The notes beneath the pieces were generated by a model, which worked only from the letters and a program-made list of their open reading frames with translations, made no database searches and had not been told where the DNA came from. Made by a program: the position numbers and the translations under genes. From the NCBI GenBank assembly GCA_014871385.1, contig CM026422.1, positions 21,256,177-21,320,176 on the forward strand: a stretch of DNA of 64,000 nucleotides. Reading direction: 5' to 3'. This DNA is from Ceratodon purpureus. Lineage: Eukaryota; Streptophyta; Bryopsida; Pseudoditrichales; Ditrichaceae. Below are positions 37,401-48,408 of the stretch, one piece after another. How positions within the stretch are numbered: position 1 is the first letter of the stretch; every line of letters starts with the position of its first letter.

Positions 37401-39202
37401 GTACGTGTACCCTTAGCCATTCCGCTCCTCCGCTCTTTCTCTCTTCAACGCGACAATCCGCGTCGTTTTTGAGCCGGAAATGCGGTTTCTAGAGGTGTGG
37501 AGGTTTCGTCAGTTGCTGGAGGTTTGGCTGGCTTGGAAGGGAGTCGATATGATGCGTAAGTTCTTGTTCTGCTGCTATGTTCTCAATTCTCTCTCCAACG
37601 CGACAATTCGCGTCGTTTTTGAGCCGGAAATGCGGTTTCTAGAGGTGCAGAGGTTGTGTCAGTTGCTGGAGGTTTGGCTGGCTCGGAATGGAGTCGGTAT
37701 GATGCGTGAGTCGTTGTTCTGTTTTCGTTTCTCTCTTTAAGGAGACAATTCGCTTTGATTTTGAGTCAGGAATGCAATTTCTAGAGGTCAAGAGATTATT
37801 CCAGTCGCTGGAGTTTGGCTTTCTGCGATGGAAATTGGTTTGGTGCGTACCTCGCCATTTTTCTGTGTTGTTGTTTTTATGTCTACGGCGAGAGAATTTT
37901 GCATCTTTCTTGAACCAGGAATGCGGTTCTTAGAGCTTAAGAGGTTAAGTCTGTCGCTGGAGGTTTTCTGACTGTGAGCGAGGTGACGTGGCTGTGAGAG
38001 ATGTTGTAGTCGTGTGAATCGCTGTTTTGCTGTTTAGTTGTCGATTGTGTCTACGGCGGGAGAAGCCGCGTCGATTTTGAGTCAGGATTATGGTTAAGAG
38101 CGTTCAAGTCAGTTGCTGGTAGTCAGTTCATATGCTACAGTTTGTGAACGTGGTAACTGGGCTGCAAATGGCACCGAGACTGCGGTACGAGTCTCTAATT
38201 AGGTTTACAGTGGGGATGGAGGAGGAGGATTATGCTCTATGGCGACGACGACGCGTCTCTTTGGAGGTAGAAATAGATTTTTGAGAAGTTAAGTTAGTCG
38301 CAGTAGGTTTTTATGTCTGCGAAGAAAACGACGCGAGTGCAAGTGTTACTGGGGTTGTGTAACTCGCCATTCTGCTATTCCGTTTCTTGTGCGTTCTTAC
38401 GGTGCAAAGAGTTCTTGCGTGAGCCCGAAGGATGCGGTTTTTAAGAGTTCAAGGTAATTGTTGGAGGTTCGGCTGTTGTGAGGGAGGTGACGCGGTTGAT
38501 AATTATACAGATATTTCAAGGTTCCAGGACGTGAGAGTAGGATTTTTTTTTGGATTCGAGTGATGGAATGGGTTTTGATTCATGGAGTGGTTCTTGTAGG
38601 AAAGTCGGGCGTACTTAACATGTTAATCTCCTGATTTTTGTTTGACTTTTGTGTCGTGGAATTGACTTTTGGATTGCGAGAGGCTTTTGAAACCCGAGGG
38701 AGGTCTTTGAATGCTCAGAGTCATTTTTGATGCCATTGCTTGACCATTCGCAAATTCTCCACCTAGGCTGACCTGCTGCTCATTTTGTGCGTAAAGCATA
38801 TGGCAACGGAGAACATTATTTATCATCTTAGGAAGATTTTTTGAAACCCTGTTATTTGGCATCCTTGGCGAGCCGTTTTGTTTATTGATAACTGAGATGT
38901 GTAAATACGTAATTGGGAGTAATGAGAGTGGTCGAGAAGCCCGCTACGTATTGAATCTTTGAATCAAACTTCCTTCGTCACTTCAATCGCTTCCTTTTTT
39001 TTCGTTTGTGAACGCTGTCTGTGATAATATGAAGTTCCTCTCTTGGCGGGCATAGAATAGAAAGGCAAATAAGTAATAATAATGTAATATGTTCTTACAA
39101 GTGCTCTATCACTTGCCATTCATTTTTGATTTGCATGTTGAGTTTTGTACGTAACAGTCACGCTTTTTTATTTTTTTCTCTAACAAATAAGGGTTGGTGC
39201 AG
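37401..39202 (+). other. Probable leader intron of the REF/SRPP gene
   Basis: A GC-rich segment ending at 37400 is followed by a strong donor (GGTACGTG). At 39200 a T-rich tract ends in an acceptor (GGTGCAG), 150 bases before the coding start at 39353. Joining a 5' untranslated exon near 37.28-37.40 kb to 39203 would remove 1.8 kb. Reading the upstream exon as coding would put it out of phase with exon 2, so I treat it as untranslated. Transcript evidence is needed. Confidence 0.45.
37440..38480 (+). repeat. Degenerate ~150-bp tandem repeat, about seven copies
   Basis: A recurring unit contains 'cgacaattcgcgtcg', 'gagccggaaatgcggtttct', 'agaggt' and 'cagttgctggaggtttggct'. The 'gcggtttctagaggt' phase-marker recurs near 37481, 37631, 37773, 37922, 38087, 38275 and 38430, with spacing of about 142-190 bp. 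The first two copies are nearly identical and later ones decay rapidly. The array lies inside the inferred leader intron. Confidence 0.8.
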
Positions 39203-39352
39203 GTGAACACATGAAGAGCATAGGAAATCAATATTTATGAAGTGACAAGAAGCGTGGTGGATACATCCTCTACTGGATTTCCGTCTGCTACTCGAATGTT
39301 TAGCAGTAATTCTGCCAGTTAATCGTGTGACATGCTCTTCGGTTGAGGCATC

Positions 39353-40849
39353 ATGTCTGTCGACAATTTGTGTTCGTGCAGTTCCTCAAATCAAGATGTG
39401 AGTATTGTTTCCTTTGGTTAATACCGAGTCTGTAAAGCTGCTACTTTAATTCCCGTTCTCGATTTTCAGCCGTTACTTCAACTGTAACGGATTGTGTCAC
39501 GGGATTCACCTGAATGAAGATCTTCTTTGTTTGGACAAGTTTGAATTTCGGGTTTTGAACTTCTAAAGCTGTTGACTACGCATGCTGCATTGCTCCAGTT
39601 GTGCCAAGTGAGACTTAGGCTACACTTTCTTATATTTTTACATCTATCGCTTTGTAACGAAAATGGTTCTCTTCTTGGGACGCTCGCATTCTGGAAGCTC
39701 TTGTCAAAACAGGCATTCGAACGATATGATTTGTTGATCCGATTCTGAGTTTGAATTCTCTGCAGGTTGCTGCCCACATTGCAGCAGATCGGCTAAGGCT
39801 CTTGGAAGGAATTGGGTCGTTTGGAGTGTCGCTCACTTTTTATGTACTTCGTAAGAGTAGAGACTTGCCATGTTTCGTGGGATCAGCGATAGGCGCAGTG
39901 GAAGACTTTGTGAGCCCATGTATTGAACCTTTAGCTACGAAAGTGGGAACAGAAGGGATGTATCTGCTGTCTATCGCCGATGATAAGGTATTATGGCATA
40001 CCCTGTCACTGTGACCATGGCCCTAATTCTTTGTGGGTTTTCTTGTGCTTCACTAACTCCAGGCTCTATTTATTTCAGTTATATGCTTTGGGAGAGATTG
40101 CAATGGATAAAGTTCCACTTGTATCTGGCTTCGTCAGCAATGCAAAGGCGGCTAACAACATCTTTGAGCAAGTTACAACCGTTGCCTCCAGTACGTATGA
40201 TCAGGTTTGTGACCGTGGTATAATTGGTGCTGCTGCCGATACCTGGGTCAAGTACGAAGTGACGGTGAAATCTAAGTCGGAAGATTATTTACAGTTTATG
40301 AAAAGGATACCTCTCATGAGGGTGTTTGTACCAATTATTTATACAGTTGGTACTCCTATTGTATCAACCATCTTCGGCTGGCTTACTAAGCGCAGTGAAT
40401 TACAGGGTCAGCATCTTATTCTCCATGAGGTTCGTCTGCTAGATCATGAAATGGATTTGGAAGACGTCTCTAAGGAAAAGCACCTTTTCGTAGTGGACAA
40501 CGGAACTGTGGATAGTTCCAGTATGGACTCACGGCAGAGCTGCCCTGAAACTGACTTCGGTGACCGCAGTTCGATCCCTGAGAGCCCTGAATGCAGTACA
40601 CCACGTATTGAGACTGTCAAGAAGGAAGTCGTGTTTCAAGAGGTTGGAGAAGTGGAACCCGTACAAGGTGAAACTTCTGGCAACGGTAAATCAGACCCTA
40701 CAGTTGTTCGTCCTGTAACCTTCGCGGATGATGACTCTTCTGATGACGAGTTGACAGTGTTGTTTAACTCGGGCTGGCATGTGGGAAAGGTTAGTCCCTT
40801 AAAAGGGATTTTGGTGGAGCCAAAGGCAAGTAAAAGAGGGTGGTGGTGA
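39353..40849 (+). CDS. REF/SRPP family lipid-droplet protein, 3 coding exons
   Basis: Exons 39353-39397, 39766-39987 and 40079-40849 join in phase with GT-AG introns to give 345 residues. The domain from about residue 16 to 185 (VAAHIAADRLRLLEGIGSFG, IEPLATKVGTEGMYLL, VPLVSGFVSNA, YLQFMKRIPLMRVFVPIIYT) is that of the rubber elongation factor / small rubber particle protein family. In most plants these proteins coat lipid droplets and respond to stress; rubber synthesis is a specialised case. The remaining 150 or so residues are acidic and Ser/Glu-rich (TFADDDSSDDELTVLF) and end KGILVEPKASKRGWW. That makes the protein longer than the roughly 200-250 residues usual for the family. The chosen start gives a 15-residue leader; an ATG 21 bases upstream is out of frame and closed by a stop at once. 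Confidence 0.85.
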
Positions 40850-42284
40850 AGCAAGGAGCTTGAGAGGGTTTTTTTTTTTGAAGAACTACTACCGTGATGT
40901 TATTATCTGCTGATTCTGCACTTCACAAGTATCTAGATTACCTCCAGGGATTTTAGCATCCAGTGGCAACAACAAAGAATGACTTTCCACGGTGTACTGT
41001 ACATTAGCAGCCAGTCCGCAACTCTGAAAGCTTATTCGACTTCAATTTCTTCTACCTCCAGGTGAAATTGCGGTTACTTGGCAACGTCAAATAAGAGGAT
41101 ATGCTCCTACAAAAGCATCACGTCCAATATGTACACTGCTTTCGTGTGATTTAGAACTACGAAGCAAGAAGTTTACTAATATTTTACAAATTAAGAAGCA
41201 GGTACATATACGACTCTTTTTTGCTTAAAAAGCATCTCCTTGGCAACCAGTCACCATAGTGAATTTAGGGTCTGTACCTCTAGAATTGGCACCGAAGTGC
41301 CACTTATAGACAGTGGTTATGAAATTTGTATCATCTGACAGCTTGTGCACTGGAATTCACACAAAATCGGTGTTAGGTGCTTGGACTCTTGTCATGTAAA
41401 TAAGGGCCAGGTACTCCTTTGTTATTCAGTCTGTTTTTCCGACAGTGTTGCTTAAAGATTTTATGGTAAAGTTATTAAGGTATAGCCAGATGGGTCATAT
41501 AGCACTTGACTGTACTTTATCGTATTCTGTTGTTCATCTTCTTGTTGAAATTATAAATGTGCAATCTTGATTTGCACATTGCTGTAAATGAAGAAGTATT
41601 TTTGCATTCTCTATTTGCTGCTGTCCTCTATCTTTCACATACATCTTTTTGTAAATCTTGTGTAATTTATGAAAACATCAATTGACTTATACTGAGAAGA
41701 GTTTGAATAGAGCCATCTTCATTATACAACCTTAAATATCTTCAATAGACAAACTCGAACATCTTAAATAAACAACCTCGATCAACTTTAGTAAACAATC
41801 ACAACCACTTCACAGGCCCTTTTTTAAATTTGTTTTTGAATATGATTTTGTACAAAATTTTGCATGTGTAGGCATATTTCACATTATATTATTGGTAATA
41901 TTATGCTGCAAAGCCAAATGAGAACCATACAAAAACACTTCAATTTTTCAAGATGTATACAAAATCTTTCATATTTGGTTTGATAACTTTTATTCTTCAA
42001 CACAATGTCAATTCTTTATGGCATGTCCTGACAAAGTGTAATGCAATCCTCTTCCCTGAAATTGGAATATATTAAAATACACTTCCACACTTCTTGGATG
42101 TTCTTGATGATGTCGTAAATTTGTTCAAATGTTATTTGAGAAGTGACTAAAAGTACTCAATGGAATTCATATCTAGTGATTGTACACAACATGCTATTGA
42201 AAATGGTTGTGATGTCAACCATTCTTGCATGACCTTACACACTCATTAATATATTGAAAGACTATCTTGCATGAATCCAAATTG
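40850..42284. other. REF/SRPP 3' UTR and intergenic DNA
   Basis: The first 700-800 bases are probably 3' untranslated sequence, followed by AT-rich DNA without genes. No polyadenylation site was fixed. Confidence 0.4.
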
Positions 42285-42286
42285 TA

Positions 42287-42543
42287 CTCCCTCCGTCTCA
42301 CTAAAAGAGCATGGTTTAGTGAAATAATCTGTCTCAAAAAAAGAAAGTGGTTTCTAAATTTGGCCAAATTATTTCTAATTTTGGCCAACTTGATTCTAAA
42401 TTTGGCAACTTATTTCTAAACTTGGACACTGTTTCTAAATTTGGCGACTTATTTCTATTTTTGTCCAACTTTTTCTAAATTTAGAATTGTCCTTAAATCT
42501 TCTATTTTAAGCAAACAATGCTCTTTTAGTGAGACGGAGGGAG
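42287..42543. mobile_element. Stowaway-type (Tc1/mariner) MITE
   Basis: A 257-bp element starts CTCCCTCCGTCTCACTAAAA and ends with the reverse complement. It is flanked by TA on both sides (42285-42286 and 42544-42545). CTCCCTCCGT ends with TA duplication are diagnostic for Stowaway MITEs. The interior is made of five or six imperfect ~21-bp repeats of 'tttctaaatttggccaactt', an unusual filling. Confidence 0.95.
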
Positions 42544-42545
42544 TA

Positions 42546-43951
42546 ATTATCTATGGTAAAGAAGAATATATTTTTAAAATATATTTGTGAAAATGCCTAT
42601 CCATGATACCAATTCTATACCATACCTTAAATCTAAAAACTATTGTGCATCTTCAAATCATCACTAATGTACCACCATGCTTTAAGACTTGATGAATATG
42701 TTGATCAGGTCTAATACATTCTCCATCTCCAATTCAACACTATGATATACCATCTAAAATAAACCTATTTATCTTTGTATCATCATTAAAAATCATGCGT
42801 TTTTAATCATCAATTGTCTAATTTTCATACCTTTGAATAAGCCTCAATTGTGCAAGAACATGTCTAGAATTCAGAAATGACTTCTTTTACTACACTAGTG
42901 CATCTAATCCAACTCTTCTAAAAGCACATCACACACTTATGCGACATAACAATTTAACTTATTCAAATCATATTTGTTTTGCAATTGCAAATGTAGTTTG
43001 AGGCTAACCTTTAGGATTGATTCAACCCATCTTCTTACAATCATTAAAAGAAGTTTTGAACTCCCTCCTCTTTGTCTCTTAGTCTTGGCCTCTATATCTC
43101 TCATTAGATGTGTTTCACAAGATTCACTCATGCTCAATAATGTAACAACTTTTTAAGTAGAAAAATGCGTCTAAATTGCAACAAATATTGGTGCTTTGTT
43201 TTTAAGATTACAAATTTATTATGTGCAAATTTAAGCTTTGGGATTGAAATTCTAATTTTCCACCTAAGTATCCAGTGGGTGGTCATCTAGCTCTAATTGA
43301 TTAAAGTTGTTTGCTTATGAAGTGGAATTCCAAAAAGTTGTTATATTGTTTTTTCAACCCGGTTTGGAGAGGTGACAAAACTATGACAATTTTTAGAATG
43401 CAATTTTTCATTGTAGTAGGAATTTTTGACAATCTTAGTGACAATCATCAACAATTTCAAGGACAATCATATTAGTTATTTGTCTAAAAATCTCACAATT
43501 AATAAAAAGATGTCCATGATTTTTTTTTGAAGTTCTTCAACTTCAAGAATTTACAACCTTAAATAGTATAACTTTTTATTTAATAGTCTATTGGAAATAT
43601 TATTTTATTTTATCCTTCCATCTATTGCCTTCTTGAATCTTCATGTAAAATATTTCAAAAATTTACAAGGAAACTTGCCATTACAGGGCGTTGCCTAAAA
43701 TCTTTAAAAACCCATTTTAGAAGAAAGAAGTTTTAAAAGTCAAATAAGACTTCCAAAGTTTTTGTCTAATCTCTAAACATTAGGGATAACTCTTATCAAC
43801 CACAAAATTGGAACCAAAGCAAATAACTCTCCAAAACCAAAGAATAACTTTTCATTAGAGAGCTTGAATTCACAATATAAATGATCCTTTTAACAAGAAT
43901 ATGCATTTCTAAAAATAATTTTCTAGTCCAACCACTCTTGAAGTATTCATT
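42546..43951. other. AT-rich intergenic DNA
   Basis: No gene or bounded repeat seen between the Stowaway MITE and the LINE. Confidence 0.5.
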
Positions 43952-44095
43952 ACTTCCATTCTTTTTTTTTTTTTTTTTTGGGCAAATGGTACTTTTATTA
44001 CCACTGGGGAACAAAGAGTACACACAGAACCGAGCCGGGGCCAAAGGCCCAAGCTGGCAAGAGAAGAGCACGAGTACAGCCAAAAACATAAACAC

Positions 44096-47000
44096 CTAAG
44101 TTAAACCTACATTAACAAAATCGCCACAAGGGGGCTGCCGATAAGTCCAACGGATGCGTTCATCCTGGAACGAGCAGAATACCGTACTGGTGAGCCACGT
44201 CTGCTGGAAGGCCTCATCTGCGTTGCCGAGGGCCTCCGGTTGATTCTCCCGCATGTCCTCAAGGGAATACCACGCCGTTCGGACCAGGTCCAACATAGCC
44301 TCCCAAAGGGCCAGTTCAGTCATCAAGCTTGTCCAACGCGTGGCCGCGAAGACTTGCGCGTTGCGCCGAATCCAGATTACCCAGAGTGTAGAACCTCTGA
44401 GCAGGGACCATAAGTGTTGGTGGGCCTGCAGGTATGGGGGCAAGGCAACCCCCAGCAAGCACTGCTCCCAGGCTAAGCGGGGCCACGGTTGGGGTTCATG
44501 GTGTTGTCGTGCCGCATGGTGCAACACTGAATTGGCGAAGTCCCAAGCCTGTAGCGCCCCTGGACAGTCAAAGAAACAATGACGGAGGGACTCCTGGGCC
44601 CCAGTATCGCAGCAAGTGCAAAGGTCAGACGTCTGAGGGGCTCCCTGAGTCCTCCAAAGGTTGACAGCCAGGGCTTTGTGGAGTAGACTCCACATAAAGC
44701 CGGCTTCCTTCGTTGATCGATCGCGGTGCCAGATGTCCTCCCACTGAATCTGATAACCCTGTGGCCATTCATGCCGCCACTTATCATGGACCGGGAAGGA
44801 GAGATTAAGGCGCGGGCGGTAAGTTGTACGCCCCAACTTCGCCGTATAGGCGTGTAGGGTGGAACCACAAGGCCACTGCCAGCGGCCCGGATCGAAGGAT
44901 AGCACATTGACAGGGGCAAGGTATCGGGAAATACCAGAGGCTCCGCGTCGGCGAGAGCCAGGAGGCTTACGGTTGGTTACAATGATCCGGATACGGCGAA
45001 GGATGCCGCGGATATGCTGCGGGCGCTCAGCCGGGACAATGGCACTCGAAATGGTGCCTGTCCGGAACAGCGAGATGTCACCTGGGACGTCGAATTCCGC
45101 ATCGACGGACAGAGCGGGCGTGTACTTCGAGTTTGTACGGAAGAGCAGCTCGGGCGTCTCAGCGTGGGCACTGTCAAACACGCCAAGCCACTCATCCGGG
45201 AGAGATTGGGTTCGAGTGTGCTGGCAGATGGCGAGCCAAGGGGCCGGGAATTGCCTACGAATGAGGTCAAAGAAATTGGCCTATCCTGCTTCGGAAGGCG
45301 AAACCGCCGGCTGATTTCGGCCCAGGGCAGGAGGGACTGATTAACAGGATCCCAGAGGTCAGCAACCTGGGTGATACCCCGCCGCGCAAGAAAGCTAGCC
45401 CGTTGAGGAGTGGCCCCGAAATTGTGGCCAAAAAAGTGAGTAGTCCACCATAGATGGGTGTTGAGCACCTCATCATAGTTGACTGGGGGCGTTGCTTCCA
45501 CCAGGGGACACATTTGACGCCAGGCTTTAATCACCCGCATCCACACACCAGAGCTGCGCGGAGAAGAGAATTTCTTCAGTAATGGCCAGTGCAAGCTATC
45601 CGGCCATGAGCCGGCGCTGTTGGGCTTAGTGTGGCCAAGCCTGTGCCGCAGCAGAATATGAAGCGGTGAGGACCCGGGCTCTAATCCTTTAAGGACCCAC
45701 TTCGACATAAGAGCAGTTAGGGCCTCATCAGGATCAATGAGCCCGAGACCTCCGTGCTTTTTCGAAGCGCAGCAATCATCCCACCTCACGCGCACGCGAG
45801 TGTTTTCCTCCGTACCAGACCATAAATAACTCCGGAGCCGACCCCTGATGGTGCGAAGGATTGCAGTAGATCCTCCCCAAATGCTCAAGAAATACCACAG
45901 CGTGGATAGGAGAACCGAATTGACTATTACTGCGCGACCTGCGAGAGATAAGTGTGTCGACGTCCAGTATTTCAATTTGCGAGTCACCTTGGCAGCCAGG
46001 AAGTTATCAATGTCCACTATGTCCGGGTGGAGGCCAAACGGTATCCCTAGGAATCGGGTGACCGCGTTATCAGTGACTATCCGACAGCCAAAGGATTGTA
46101 ACCAGGGCGGGGGAGGGGCAGCCCCGTACCAGTAAATTGCACACTTTTGGCGATTGATGTAGAGGCCGGAGGCTAGGCCAAATTGGTCCATTAAAGTAGA
46201 GACCGCCTCAAGGGAATCAGCGTCGCCTTGGAGGGAGAATGTTGCATCATCGGCGAACTGAGTTAAAATTTGCTGGGTCTCGCCGTCTGGGAGACGGATT
46301 CCGCGGATCTCCCCCGCACTGAGTGCTTCCTGAGTGCTGGCTGCAAGCACTTCGGCCACGAGTATGAATAGGAGAGGCGCCAATGGGCAGCCTTGACGGA
46401 CGCCCCTGCGAATGGAGAATGGTTTCAAAGGTACCCCGTTGAGGAGGACACTTGCGCTGGCCTCCTGCAGGAGCATGCGGACCATACTAACAAAGGTCGG
46501 GGGGAGTCCCATGCGGTCAAGAACAGCGTACAGGTACTTCCACGAGACCATGTCATAAGCCTTACTAAAGTCCAGCTTAAGCATTGCTAGTGGTTGCTCG
46601 GAGTCTTGGGCCCACGATATAGTTTCATATTGAACCATTACGGCATCGAGAATATATCTCGAAGGCACGAATGCCGATTGACCTTCTTGCACGACCTCAG
46701 GGAGCAAGCGACTCAGCCGTAGTTGCAATGTTTTGGCAAAGACCTTATAAGAGGTATTAAGGAGAGTGATCGGGCGCCAGTTGCTCAGCAACTCCCGATC
46801 ACCCTCTTTGGGGAGCAGCACGACCAGACCTGTGTTCATGCCCTGGGGCAAGCGGCCGTTGGCGATGGCGGTGGCGAGCATCAACTCAAAATCCCCTCCG
46901 ATAAGATCCCAGAATAGGTCGTAAAATTCAACCACTACACCATCGGGCCCCGGACTCCGATTTTTGGCCATGCTGCGCACTGCTTCGCCCAACTCCTCTT

Positions 47001-48408
47001 TAGTTGGCGGGGCCCCGAGTAGAGCTACAGGTTCAGGGCGACAATTTTCGGTGAAGCGAGGAGGGAGGGATTGAAGCATCCGAGCTTCAGCGGCTGAATG
47101 ATCCGCCGAGGAAGGGTGCTCATCATACAAGCGACTGTAAAAGTCGGTAATGGCGGCCTCCATCTCAGGGATAGTGGTAATACGGCGCCCATCCTCCTGT
47201 TTAAGGGCAGAGAGCGGGGCGGTTTGAGGGCGTTCACGTACGCATGCGAAGAATTCCCTAGTCACTTTATCCCCTTTGGCCCGCCACCGAATGCGGCTGC
47301 GCACGCGGCGTCCCGCGATTATGCGGGACTCATGGATTGCGAGGTCTGATCGCAAGCTGGTGCGGCGAGCTGAGAGTGTGGCGTCGGGGAGAGTCTGTTG
47401 CATGGTATCCGTGGCTTCGGCGAGCTCTTGCTTCAGCCGATCATGTTCGGCGCGGAAGGAGGCCGCCTTTTCCTTACAGAATCGACGGTACTCTGTTGTA
47501 ACGAGCCGCATTTTTGTGAAAAAGGAAGAGCCGGCCGGTGCCGCTACCCACAAGTCACGAATCTTGGGGCTGACCTCTTCAAGCCATTTGGCGTTCATTT
47601 TCCAATGGCGGGGCTGCGGGGGGCGAGCCGCAAGCTGTAGGGAAACCAGTACCGGATGGTGGTCGGAGCGGGACATATCTCCCCGGATCTCGTATCGAAC
47701 CAGCGTGCGTCCTCGTGCTGTCGGTACACTGGGGAAAACATACAGTCGGTCCAGTCTCGCGAGGGAGCGGACTTCTGCGTCGCGCCCATTTTCCCATGAG
47801 TAACGGAGGCTGCCGGCGGTTCGAGGCGGGTCTTCGACGTGCAGGGTGCACTTCAGGGCGTCAAATAGTTCCCGTTCACGACGAGGGATCATAGACGCAT
47901 TAGGCCGGTTCTTGTCACATCGGGCTTCCACCATATTAAAATCTCCTAAGAGGAGCCAGCGACAATGTGTGGGCAGGTCGCGCGCCATGGTTTCCCATAG
48001 TGTGCATCTTTCGGGGGAGGTGTTATGGGCATAAATGTTAGCAATACCTAGATCACCCCCGGGAAGCCCAGAAAGTATGAGCCATTGGACCCGGTTCTCC
48101 AAGATCGAGCCCGAAGCCGTTACTGCATGAGTCCATTTCGGCGCCAGCAATGTTATAGTGCCACCACAACCTGCTCCCGTCTCGTCTTCGAGGTGACCAT
48201 AGCCCGGGGAGGCATCCGACGCATAACATTGTGCGTGGCGCCACAGTCGGGGCCCCAGGGCAGTGAGGGCATCACCCCTGCGTTTATGTTCCTGGATTAC
48301 CACGACATCAAGTGCGGGTTGACAGGCTTGGATGTATAGCTGGAGAGCATCCACAGCTGCGGGGTCGTTAAGCCCGCGGGCATTAAAGGAAAGGAGGTTT
48401 AGTCGCAT
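44096..48408 (-). pseudogene. LINE ORF2: endonuclease-reverse transcriptase, one frameshift
   Basis: ORF2 starts at 48408 with MRLNLLSFNARGLNDP, the opening of an APE-type endonuclease. That domain continues with VVIQEHK, LLLGDFNM and RSDHHPVLV within the first 250 residues. The reverse transcriptase has SPGPDGVVVEFY, NWRPITLLNTSYK, QSAFVPSRYILDAVM, LKLDFSKAYDMVSW, RRGVRQGCPLAPLLF and the catalytic FADD in LTQFADDATF. The first frame runs on to a stop at 44977, but true homology switches frame near 45275-45290. From there the other frame continues to a stop at 44096 and contains the zf-RVT zinc-binding tail (AGFMWSLLHKALAVNLWR and C..C....ESLRHCFFDC). Unbroken, ORF2 would be about 1,437 codons. 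A one-base assembly error could also explain the break. Confidence 0.9.

Noticed and set aside
44859-45314. Long plus-strand ORFs across the LINE (also 47276-47803, 50187-50615, 50634-51161)
   Set aside because: They are antisense to ORF1/ORF2 in GC-rich DNA, where stop codons are rare; no domains.
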